From NCBI GenBank assembly GCA_039182715.1, contig JBCDBY010000292.1, forward strand, positions 1 through 5,845: a stretch of 5,845 nt of DNA, written 5' to 3'. Position 1 is the first letter of the stretch. The number at the start of each line of letters is the position of its first letter. Below the pieces are notes generated by a model. That model had not been told where the DNA came from. It made no database searches and saw only the letters and a list, made by a program, of their open reading frames with translations. Below, one piece after another: positions 1-5,762 of this stretch. A program made the position numbers and the translations under genes. This stretch comes from JBCDBY01 sp039182715 (lineage in GTDB: Bacteria; Planctomycetota; PLA2).

Positions 1-14
1 ATCTTGGTCCTCCC
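1..14 (-). promoter_or_regulatory. Possible ribosome binding site of a leftward gene starting at the window edge
   Basis: On the minus strand the edge reads GGGAGG, six bases, then AT as the last two bases. If the next base outside the window is G, this is a well-spaced Shine-Dalgarno sequence followed by an ATG for a gene running left out of the window. No coding sequence can be seen, so this is only a hint. The rest of 1-60 shows nothing recognisable. Confidence 0.2.
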
Positions 15-68
15 GGTCGTTGGGGGGAACACGGGGGGATGGCGGGGGCCGCAAAGAAAGCCCGGGTC

Positions 69-146
69 GGAGGGGGCTGTGGGCGCGGAGATTTCGCGCT
101 GAGATGACGGAGGAACGCTGAGATCGCTGAGGACAAACAGGGGAGC
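69..146 (+). repeat. CTGAG-rich interspersed repeat, copy A
   Basis: One of three copies of a roughly 78-bp element in the window. It begins GGAGGGGGCTG and ends near GGGGAGC. Shared parts are a GCGCG stem with a 7-nt loop closing on CGCGC, the phrase CGCTGAGATCGCTGAGG, and an A-rich AAACA segment before the terminal G run. It aligns without gaps to copies B and C over most of its length; the main divergence is a 12-bp central block where copy A has lost the GCTGAGG heptamer seen in the others. Copy A is inverted relative to copy B, 17 bp away. Confidence 0.85.
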
Positions 147-163
147 GACCGGTTGTCCGACGG

Positions 164-241
164 CCCCCATTGTTCTTCCTCAGCGATCTCAGCGGACCTC
201 AGCTGCCTCAGCGCGAACCCTCCGCGCCCTCAGCCCCCTCC
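164..241 (-). repeat. CTGAG-rich interspersed repeat, copy B (inverted)
   Basis: Reverse-complement copy of the element at 69-146. Read on the minus strand it carries GGAGGGGGCTGAGG, the conserved GCGCG/CGCGC hairpin, and CGCTGAGATCGCTGAGG. With copy A it makes an imperfect inverted repeat spanning about 170 bp, able to form a long cruciform or RNA hairpin. It lies downstream of the peroxidase gene and faces it in the same sense as copy C faces the last gene on the right. It may help end or stabilise transcripts (inference). Confidence 0.85.
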
Positions 242-253
242 CCCCACGAGAGC

Positions 254-282
254 GGCCCGCACGAACCAGGTCCGTGCGGGCC
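254..282 (-). terminator. Hairpin downstream of the peroxidase operon, likely terminator
   Basis: A perfect 10-bp stem, GGCCCGCACG at 254-263 pairing with CGTGCGGGCC at 273-282, closes a 9-nt loop. It lies about 21 bp past the TAA stop of the peroxidase gene. No T-tract follows in either direction, so it is not a canonical intrinsic terminator. It may act as a tractless terminator or as a 3'-end stabiliser, backed by the repeat inverted pair just beyond it. Confidence 0.6.
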
Positions 283-303
283 AGAAGTTGGGGTGACCCG
301 AGG

Positions 304-2070
304 TTAGCGGGCCTGGAACTGTCGCGCGATCCGGCTGGGTCGATCGGTGTCGATCGGAGCGGACGAAAGAATACGGGGATGGGGATGTTTGGAATCGCCG
401 GTCGCGCGGAATACGTCGTGTCGAAGCTCGTCGCCGATCTCGGTGTTGCGGCGAATGATTTCGGAGAGTCGCGTCCGCTCGACGCGCCGGCGGTCCTCCT
501 GCGAGAGGACACGGGCGTACCAGAAGCGGTCGCCGTCGCGCAGGCGCGTGAACTGGTCGCGCAGGATGGTGAAGAAGAGTTCGCCCACCATCGCGCCAGG
601 GCGGTGCTCCTCGGCGAGGCCGCCCACCCAGACGTCGAGGTCGTCGACCGTCGGATAGGCGGCGGCGAGCTCCGCCTGCACCTCGGTGTCGGCGTTGATC
701 TCCGCGAAGCTCGTGCGCCGGGCGAGGCCGAGCGCCTCGCGCGCGTCGTTGTAGGACGGCAGTCCGTGCTCCCGGCCACGCTGGATGTTGAGCGCCGGCA
801 GGTCGAGTCCGCCGAATCCCGGTTCGCCGAAGAGGAAGCTGCGCACGTCCTCGACCACCTTCGCATCGAGTTCCTGACAGACCTGCGAGCTCAGCCCGCG
901 CAGGATCGGATCGATGCCGCCTTCGGTGACCAGCCGATCCGGGCGGAAGAACGCCTCGCGTAGCGAGAGGTGGCCCGCCTCGATCTCGTTGCCCTCGGCA
1001 TCAAGCCGCAGCACCGTCGGGGAGAGCAACGAGTGGCCAAGCCGGAACGCCGCGGTCGAGAAGACGTTGGCGATGCCGGCGTCGACCGTCTCGTCGTAGC
1101 CCCGGTACGGCGGCATGCCGTCGGGGCCGAGCAACAGCGGCAGGAACTCACGGTAGGTGATGACCTGCATCTGTGCCGCCACCATGCGTCGGGCCCGCTG
1201 GTAGATCTCGTCGCCGGACAGCTCCGCGTCCTGTTCCCGCAGGCGGTCGGCGATGCGATTGTGCTCGCGCACGAAGAGCACGTGCATGGCGGTCAGGGCC
1301 ATCTGTTCGTTGGCCCGAACGTCGCCGGCCACGAACAACCGCGCGGATGTGCCCCCGGCGTTGTCGAGGCCGTCCCGGTTGAACGGCAGGAGGTCGCCGT
1401 CACTCGTCTTGAGTCGGCCGGTGCCGTCAAGCGAACGCAGCGCGCGGGCGCGCTCCTCGTCCGACCCGTAGACGTTGGATGCATCGATGAAGGCGGTCAG
1501 CGCGTTGGTCTGCTGTCGCGGTGCGCTGCCTGCGACGTACGCGGAGCGCTCGAGCGGAATCACCTTCGAGCCGGTTCCATCCGGATCGAAGAGCGGGTCG
1601 CCGGAGGGCACGAGAATGCCGGCGTGCTCCGCGGGATCGGCTTCGGGCGACAGATCGATATCGTGATCGAGGAATTGCCCCCACTGCCAGAACATGTCGC
1701 TCGCGCCGAGGCGGTTCGGAATCGACTCGCGGGGCGCGAAGACGAGGTTGGAGATCGTCCGCGGGTTGGGCCGCGTCTGTCCCGCGAGTTCATCGATGCC
1801 GTCGGCGTAGGCGGCGGGCACGAGCCGGATCAGCGCCGCCCCGGCACTCCCCCACTCGGGATTCTCCTCGTTGTTCCCGATTGCATCGAACGCCGGAAAC
1901 TCGGTCGTCGGCGTGTCGGAGTCGTCCTCCTCCGCCGGCGTCTCGTCCGGGTTCTCCTCATCGGCCGGCGCGTCGACCGGCGTGTCGGTCTGCCCGGTGG
2001 CCAACGACGTCGCGGTGTCGTTGCCGCCGCCGCAGCCGGCGAGAAGGATGGCAATCAGGAAATAGCGCAT
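304..2070 (-). CDS. Animal-type heme peroxidase, predicted lipoprotein
   Basis: A 588-residue member of the animal (myeloperoxidase/lactoperoxidase-like) heme peroxidase superfamily. The N-terminus MRYFLIAILLAGC is a lipoprotein signal with lipobox LAGC and acylated Cys13. A linker rich in Asp, Glu, Pro and Thr (about 25-58) separates the anchor from the catalytic domain (about 75-575). Family hallmarks are visible: WGQFLDHD with Gln132, Asp135 (heme-linking position) and distal His136; the calcium-site-like DASNVYGSD (196-204); catalytic Arg252 and heme-linking-position Glu255 in GDVRANEQ; ITYREFLPLLLG; proximal His346 in FRLGHS; and Asn428 in ALNIQRGREHG. The residue after Glu255 is Gln, so the sulfonium-forming Met of myeloperoxidase is absent and the site resembles lactoperoxidase. 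Expected chemistry is hydrogen-peroxide-dependent oxidation of halides, thiocyanate or organic donors at the cell surface; the true substrate cannot be read. It follows the thioredoxin-like gene by 9 bp, with a Shine-Dalgarno AGGAG overlapping that gene's stop, so the two are probably co-translated. Confidence 0.95.
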   Translation of the reverse strand: MRYFLIAILLAGCGGGNDTATSLATGQTDTPVDAPADEENPDETPAEEDDSDTPTTEFPAFDAIGNNEENPEWGSAGAALIRLVPAAYADGIDELAGQTRPNPRTISNLVFAPRESIPNRLGASDMFWQWGQFLDHDIDLSPEADPAEHAGILVPSGDPLFDPDGTGSKVIPLERSAYVAGSAPRQQTNALTAFIDASNVYGSDEERARALRSLDGTGRLKTSDGDLLPFNRDGLDNAGGTSARLFVAGDVRANEQMALTAMHVLFVREHNRIADRLREQDAELSGDEIYQRARRMVAAQMQVITYREFLPLLLGPDGMPPYRGYDETVDAGIANVFSTAAFRLGHSLLSPTVLRLDAEGNEIEAGHLSLREAFFRPDRLVTEGGIDPILRGLSSQVCQELDAKVVEDVRSFLFGEPGFGGLDLPALNIQRGREHGLPSYNDAREALGLARRTSFAEINADTEVQAELAAAYPTVDDLDVWVGGLAEEHRPGAMVGELFFTILRDQFTRLRDGDRFWYARVLSQEDRRRVERTRLSEIIRRNTEIGDELRHDVFRATGDSKHPHPRILSSAPIDTDRPSRIARQFQAR

Positions 2071-2079
2071 GGTGGTCTC

Positions 2080-2988
2080 CTATCTGCGGTGACCTCCGGG
2101 GGGAATCCCCGGATCGGTCACGGGTATCTCGGTCTCCCAGTGCACGCCCTGGCGTTTTCCGGTGCGCACGTGCTGGCGATGGTTGCCCTTGCGTGCGGCA
2201 CGGAACTTCTTGAGCGCCGCGCGCAGCGTGTCGGCGTAGTCGGTGCCCTGCGTCGAGGCGAGCACGGTCGCGGCGTCGCCGAACACCGAAGGCTGCACGA
2301 CCAGGAGCGGCGCGCCCTTCGACGCGCCCTTGATCTTGAGCGCCTCGATGCCGTCCGCCTTCACCCAGAGCACCTGGCCCTGGAACTCCTTCTGCCACGC
2401 AAGCTTCGCGAGGGCATCGGTCTCCTTGCGGACGATCGCGAGCGGCAGTCCGTCGCAGGCGGCGACGTTGACCGCGAGGCGCACGTCCTTGATGAGCGGC
2501 AGCTTCGGGTCGCCCTTCTTCGCCTTGTACCGCGCGGCGATCTCCTTCATGGTCGCGACCATGCGCTCCTGCGAGTGGCCGAACACCATCTCGGGGCCGC
2601 GGCCGCCGCGCGTCAGCTTGGTCTTGCCATCGGGCGCGAGGATGCAGAAGACGCTGTTCTCCAGCTCGCCGGAGCGGGTGCGCGCCAGCGTCTTGAGGAA
2701 CTTCGCCTCCTCGGCGTCCTCGTAGGTCGCGAGCCGCGCGCAGACGAAGTCGCGCGACGCCTCGATGACCTTCGGATCGGACAGGGAACCCCGGTCCATC
2801 TTCTGCTTGCCCGGTCACCACATGCCGGAGACGTTCCGGCAGTGCGGGGCGGCCGCGAGCAGGAAGATTGGCCGGTTGAGCCGCTTCGCCTCGGCGCGCG
2901 CCTGGTCCAGGGTTGCGTACCACTGGATCTTTTCGCCGGCGGCGGCGGGGAGCGCGGCCAGCAGGAGGGTGATTCCGATCGTTCGCAT
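2080..2988 (-). CDS. Exported thioredoxin-like selenoprotein (in-frame TGA = Sec58)
   Basis: Read through one in-frame TGA (2817-2815), this is a 302-residue protein. ATG at 2988 begins a clean signal peptide, MRTIGITLLLAALPAAAG, with cleavage likely after Ala17 or Gly18. The first thioredoxin-like domain (about 22-135) has the strand RPIFLLAAAPHC, then GMW-U-PGKQKM and SLSDPKVIEASRDFV. Sec58 sits where the first Cys of a WCxxC motif belongs; the second Cys is replaced by Lys61, and Cys50 is a possible partner. No cis-Pro is evident before the following strand (SVFCILAPDGK, 112-122). A second alpha/beta region (about 165-265) may be a degenerate thioredoxin fold, followed by a basic tail. Without recoding, the product would be a useless 57-residue stub, or a fragment starting at Met64 that lacks signal and active site. 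Protein 2 in this window has its TGA at the same structural position, and a SECIS-like hairpin follows both. A pseudogene or sequencing error is the alternative but explains these coincidences poorly. It is first in an operon with the peroxidase. Confidence 0.82.
2779..2797 (-). promoter_or_regulatory. SECIS-like hairpin for the exported selenoprotein
   Basis: Starting 18 nt after the TGA, the mRNA GGACCGGGGUUCCCUGUCC folds as a 4-bp stem, a single C-U mismatch, a 3-bp G-C stem and a 3-nt loop GUU. Bacterial SECIS elements are stem-loops inside the coding region, typically with the apical loop about 16-37 nt from UGA and a G among the first two loop bases. Here the loop is at +26 to +28 and starts with G. 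It would recruit SelB with Sec-tRNA. Folding was done by eye. Confidence 0.72.
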
Positions 2989-3053
2989 ACACCCATGAAT
3001 CGCGTCAGGTCTTAAGGGGGCCTTAAGATCGCCGGACGAAATTCAGATTGGCC
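2989..3053. promoter_or_regulatory. 65-bp divergent promoter region
   Basis: All signals for both operons must fit here. With the box acting at the -35 position, ATTCAT (minus strand, 3000-2995) and ATTCAG (plus strand, 3041-3046) could be the -10 elements, each a poor match to TATAAT. Transcripts would then start at or within a few bases of the start codons. Neither gene has a convincing Shine-Dalgarno sequence, which agrees with leaderless or near-leaderless mRNAs. Weak -10 elements suit activator-dependent promoters. The -10 calls are tentative. Confidence 0.4.
3010..3028. promoter_or_regulatory. PmrA/BasR-like response-regulator box in the divergent promoter
   Basis: CTTAAG (3011-3016), five bases GGGGC, then CTTAAG (3022-3027) is an exact match to the HTTAAK-N5-HTTAAK box recognised by PmrA/BasR-class OmpR-family regulators; the half-sites repeat at 11 bp. 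The same bases form an 8-bp inverted repeat, TCTTAAGG/CCTTAAGA, with a GGG spacer, so the site reads identically in both directions. It lies 21 bp before the exported selenoprotein start and 25 bp before the regulator start. The adjacent regulator is the obvious candidate ligand (inference), giving autoregulation plus control of the peroxidase operon. Confidence 0.72.
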
Positions 3054-3728
3054 GTGCAGGAGCGCATTCTTCTCGTCGAGGACGATTCCGATCTGGGACG
3101 CCAGATCGAAAGCCACCTGAAGAAGGAGGGCTACGCCGTGGACTGGCTGCGCGACGGCACCGACGCGCTGCTGGAAGACCCGTCGCCCTATTCGCTGGTC
3201 GTGCTCGACCTGATGCTGCCCGGGGCCTACGGCCTCGACGTGCTGAAGCGCTATCGCGAGCAGTACGACGTGCCGGTGCTCATCCTGAGCGCGCGCAACG
3301 AGACGCCCGACAAGGTGCGCGCACTCAAGCTGGGTGCGGACGACTACGTGACCAAGCCCTTCTGGCCCGAAGAACTCGTCGCGCGGGTGGCGGCGCGGCT
3401 GCGGCGCCCGGTGCTGCAGCGCGAGACGCTGCTGCGCGCCGGGCGCATCACCATCGACGTCGACGCACACCGCGCCGAGGTGGATGGCGAGCCGGTGTCG
3501 CTCACGCAGGCGGAGTTCGACGTGCTCTGCGCCCTCGCCCGCCGCGCCGGCGCCGCCGTGACGCGCGAATGGCTGGTCGACGAGGCGCTCGATCCGGAGC
3601 GCGAGGGCGGCGCGCGCACGCTCGACGTGCACATCTCGCGCCTGCGCAAGAAGCTCGGCCCCGCCGGCGGCCAGATCGAAACGGTGTGGGGCATCGGCTA
3701 TCGGCTCGAGCTGGAGCCGAAGGCATGA
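3054..3728 (+). CDS. OmpR/PhoB-family response regulator
   Basis: A 224-residue two-component regulator. The receiver domain (about 4-118) has the acidic pair in LLVEDD (Asp10, Asp11), phospho-acceptor Asp52 in VVLDLMLPGA, Ser79 in LILSARNE, and switch Tyr98 and Lys101 in GADDYVTKPF. The C-terminal winged helix (about 128-221) shows VSLTQAEFDVLCALARRAG and the recognition-helix segment RTLDVHISRLRKKLG, ending in the usual ETVWGIGYRLE. GTG at 3054 is preferred because family members begin just before the ILLVEDD strand; an in-frame TTG at 3048 would add two residues. Neither has a clear ribosome binding site. The gene ends on TGA within ATGA, overlapping the kinase start by 4 bp, so translation is coupled. 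It probably binds the CTTAAG box directly upstream and acts like the PmrA/QseB group. Confidence 0.93.
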   Translation: MQERILLVEDDSDLGRQIESHLKKEGYAVDWLRDGTDALLEDPSPYSLVVLDLMLPGAYGLDVLKRYREQYDVPVLILSARNETPDKVRALKLGADDYVTKPFWPEELVARVAARLRRPVLQRETLLRAGRITIDVDAHRAEVDGEPVSLTQAEFDVLCALARRAGAAVTREWLVDEALDPEREGGARTLDVHISRLRKKLGPAGGQIETVWGIGYRLELEPKA

Positions 3729-5140
3729 ACCTGCGGCTGCGCCTCGCGCTCACCGTGCTCGTGGCGGCAGGCTGCATCGTGCCGGTGATGCTGCACATCC
3801 AGGAACGCGTCGAGCTCGATGCACTCGAGCGCGGGTTGGTGGAGTTTGCGGAGCAACACATGACCCGCTGGGGTCGGGCGGTCTGCGAGGCGGATCCGCA
3901 GAACTTTCCTCCGCCACAACCGGGAGTGCGCCCGCCTCCGCGCCCGGGTGGGCGCGGTCGCCCTGGACCCGGGCGTCGGGGACCGCCCCGCGGCGACTTC
4001 GATCGCGAGTTCGAGCGGCAGTTTCGGCCAGCGCGACTCGAAGACCAACCGGCTCCGCCCCGCGACACGAGGTTCTGGGCCTACAACCCCGACTTCCGGA
4101 GTGACAACGACCGCGCGCCGACGATGCCCGATCGGATCATCGCCGCGCTTGAGCGAGACGCGAACTCCGCGCGTTTTCTGCAAGGGAACTTTCTCTGGGT
4201 CGGCGTGGCCATGGCCTGGGAAACCGGCCCTTGTCGCTACATCCTCGTTCGAAGGGAACTCAATCCGGTCGATCGCACGCAGTCTTTCCTGCCCGCGCTC
4301 GGCGGCGTCGCCGGCGTCCTGCTCCTCGCCGTCTTCGCATCGGCCGGCCCCATCGTGCGACGCATTCGCCGCCTCGGCACGGCCGTGGCCGATCCCGAGG
4401 CCCGACCCGTGCCGGTCGAAGGCCGCGACGAGATCGCCGGCCTCGCCCGGTCATTCAACGAGGCGTTCGACGCCGTCTCCGAGCGCGAGAAGACGCTGCG
4501 CCGTTTCGTCGCGAACACGACCCACGACATGATGACGCCGCTCACCGTCCTGCAGGGGCACCTCGCCGACGGCTCGCCGGAAGCGGTGCGCGCCGCACTC
4601 GAGGAGGCGCACTACATGGGCGCGCTCATGCACAACCTCAGCGCCGCCTCGAAGCTGGAAGGCGGCGCGACCGGCATGACGGTCGACGACGTCGATGTCA
4701 ACGAGCTCGTGCATCGCGTGTACGCGCGTCACAGGCCGCTGGCCGATCTCAAGCGGCTCGCGTTCCACGAGGCGGTGCCCGAGCGGCCGGTCGTCGTGCG
4801 CGGCGACGTCACACTGCTCGAGCAGGCGGTCGGCAATCTGGTGCACAACGCCATCCGCTACCATCGCGAAGCGGGCAACATCGCGCTCTCGCTGCGCACG
4901 GTGGGCGACCAGTTCGTCCTCGTCGTGCGTGACGACGGCCCGGGCGTGAGCGACGAGCAGCTCGCCCATCTGACCGAGCGGCGTTTCCGCGGCAACGAAG
5001 CGCGCACGCGAGCGCCGGACGGCAGCGGCATCGGCCTGCACATCGTGGCGGACGTGGCCGATCGCCACGAATTCCAGCTTCGGTTCGCGCACGCCGACGG
5101 CGGCGGACTGGAAGCGACACTGCGCGGCGCGCGGGCGTAG
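3725..5140 (+). CDS. Sensor histidine kinase with two-cysteine periplasmic sensor
   Basis: A 471-residue inner-membrane kinase, partner of the preceding regulator. The first membrane segment is about 5-25 and the second about 188-210. The periplasmic region (about 26-187) contains a Pro/Arg/Gly-rich low-complexity stretch (62-90) and exactly two cysteines, Cys54 and Cys170. A HAMP linker follows (about 211-260, including RRIRRLG and DEIAGLARSFNEAF). The dimerisation helix has phospho-acceptor His267 in NTTHDMMTPLTVLQGH. The ATPase domain has an N-box around Asn371 and Asn375 (NLVHNAIRYH), G1 box DDGPGV (403-408) and G2 box GSGIGL (433-438), so all catalytic parts are present. The start at 3725 is fixed by the ATGA overlap with the regulator stop. 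The ligand is unknown; the sensor matches no domain I can name. A disulfide-based redox signal is possible given the neighbouring peroxidase and selenoproteins. Confidence 0.93.
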   Translation: MNLRLRLALTVLVAAGCIVPVMLHIQERVELDALERGLVEFAEQHMTRWGRAVCEADPQNFPPPQPGVRPPPRPGGRGRPGPGRRGPPRGDFDREFERQFRPARLEDQPAPPRDTRFWAYNPDFRSDNDRAPTMPDRIIAALERDANSARFLQGNFLWVGVAMAWETGPCRYILVRRELNPVDRTQSFLPALGGVAGVLLLAVFASAGPIVRRIRRLGTAVADPEARPVPVEGRDEIAGLARSFNEAFDAVSEREKTLRRFVANTTHDMMTPLTVLQGHLADGSPEAVRAALEEAHYMGALMHNLSAASKLEGGATGMTVDDVDVNELVHRVYARHRPLADLKRLAFHEAVPERPVVVRGDVTLLEQAVGNLVHNAIRYHREAGNIALSLRTVGDQFVLVVRDDGPGVSDEQLAHLTERRFRGNEARTRAPDGSGIGLHIVADVADRHEFQLRFAHADGGGLEATLRGARA

Positions 5141-5154
5141 AATCTCGGTCCACA

Positions 5155-5172
5155 CGAGGAGCGATGACGTTG
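5155..5172 (+). promoter_or_regulatory. Ribosome binding site with ambiguous start for the cytoplasmic selenoprotein
   Basis: GAGGAG at 5156-5161 is a strong Shine-Dalgarno sequence but leaves only 2 bases before ATG at 5164. The in-frame TTG at 5170 has a more typical 8-base gap. ATG is taken as the start; using TTG would shorten the protein by two residues and would not affect the active site. Confidence 0.5.
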
Positions 5173-5748
5173 AGCAGATTCACCTGGCAGGAGGAGCTGG
5201 CCCCCGCGCGCGCCGCGGCGCAGGAAGGCGGTCGCCTGCTTCTCTCTTTCTTCTGGGCGCCCGGCTGACTGGGCTGCAACCGCATGGGAGCCGTGACGTT
5301 TCCCGATTCGAAGGTCGACGCCGAGCTGAACGAGCACTTCGTCGGCTTCAAGCTCGGCCTGCTCGATCGCCACCCCGACTTCAAGGAGGCGATCCATGGA
5401 CAGGCGGTGCCCTGGGCGCCGACCTTCCTGTTCACGGACGGCAAAGGCCGCGAGGTGCGCCGCACCGTGGGCTGGTTTGCGCCGGACGAATTCGTCGCGG
5501 AGCTGCGCATGGCGCGCGGCCTGCACGCGATGACGCGCGGCCGCTTCGACGACGCGCTGGCACTCTTCGAGCAGGCCGGCACGCCGGAGGCGGCGTACTA
5601 CGAAGGGGTTGCCGTTTTCCTCAAGGGCCAGCGCGACATGATTGCGCTCGGCGAGAAGTGGAACGCGCTGCGCGAGCGATACCCCGAGAGCGAGTGGGCC
5701 CAACGCGCCGCGGTGATCGAGGACTGGGACGGGCGGGCGCATCCGTAG
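5164..5748 (+). CDS. Thioredoxin-like selenoprotein with Sec-x-x-Cys motif (in-frame TGA = Sec35)
   Basis: Read through one in-frame TGA (5266-5268), this encodes 194 residues. No signal peptide is seen, so it is probably cytoplasmic. Residues about 6-125 form a thioredoxin-like fold: strand RLLLSFFWAPG, redox motif U35-L-G-C38 directly followed by NRM, then TFPDSKVDAELNEHFVGFKL, and the cis-Pro strand VPWAPTFLF with Pro86. This is the layout of thioredoxin-family proteins with CxxCxxM, with Sec replacing the first, nucleophilic Cys. Residues about 126-190 are helical and resemble tetratricopeptide-type repeats (GRFDDALALFEQAGTPEAAYYEGVA). Coding character is the same on both sides of the TGA, with no frame change. 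The expected role is thiol/selenol-disulfide exchange or peroxide and electrophile reduction; the substrate is unknown. It sits 23 bp after the kinase in the same operon. Starting instead at Met41 (5284), the product would lose the entire active site. Confidence 0.87.
5286..5304 (+). promoter_or_regulatory. SECIS-like hairpin for the cytoplasmic selenoprotein
   Basis: Starting 18 nt after the TGA, GGGAGCCGUGACGUUUCCC folds as a 5-bp stem (one G-U), a single C-U mismatch, 2 G-C/C-G pairs and a 3-nt loop UGA. The loop is at +26 to +28 after the Sec codon and has G at its second position, within the usual limits for bacterial SECIS elements. Total length, distance from UGA and loop size are identical to those of the hairpin in the other selenoprotein gene, although the sequences differ. 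Confidence 0.72.
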
Positions 5749-5762
5749 GGCGGGCTGGAGGG

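Noticed and set aside
1..303. CRISPR-like array from the repeated CTGAG words
   Set aside because: Words are irregularly spaced within three 78-bp elements, one inverted; there are no uniform repeats with unique spacers.
274..963. Plus-strand open frame opposite the end of the peroxidase gene
   Set aside because: It overlaps conserved peroxidase sequence on the other strand, has no ribosome binding site, and begins inside the terminator hairpin.
2815..2817. TGA as an ordinary nonsense mutation (pseudogene) in the exported protein
   Set aside because: No other lesion exists in the gene, the second gene has its TGA at the same fold position, and SECIS-like hairpins follow both.
970..3015. Long plus-strand open frame of about 680 codons opposite the peroxidase and exported selenoprotein
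   Set aside because: Its product is low-complexity, Arg/Gly/His-rich and matches no fold, while the minus strand encodes clear heme-peroxidase and thioredoxin-like motifs. It is a G+C-driven antisense shadow.
3048..3053. TTG at 3048 as the regulator start
   Set aside because: It is in frame and possible, but GTG at 3054 is a more usual start codon and suits the normal family N-terminus; no ribosome binding site separates them.
5266..5268. TGA decoded as Trp or Gly under an alternative genetic code
   Set aside because: The response regulator terminates on TGA in a typical ATGA overlap, and both internal TGAs lie only at redox active sites.
5269..5296. Alternative hairpin GGCT/AGCC immediately after the TGA as the SECIS
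   Set aside because: It needs a 5-nt bulge, has a loop beginning with AA, and lies too close to the UGA; the 5286-5304 hairpin matches the other gene in size and distance.
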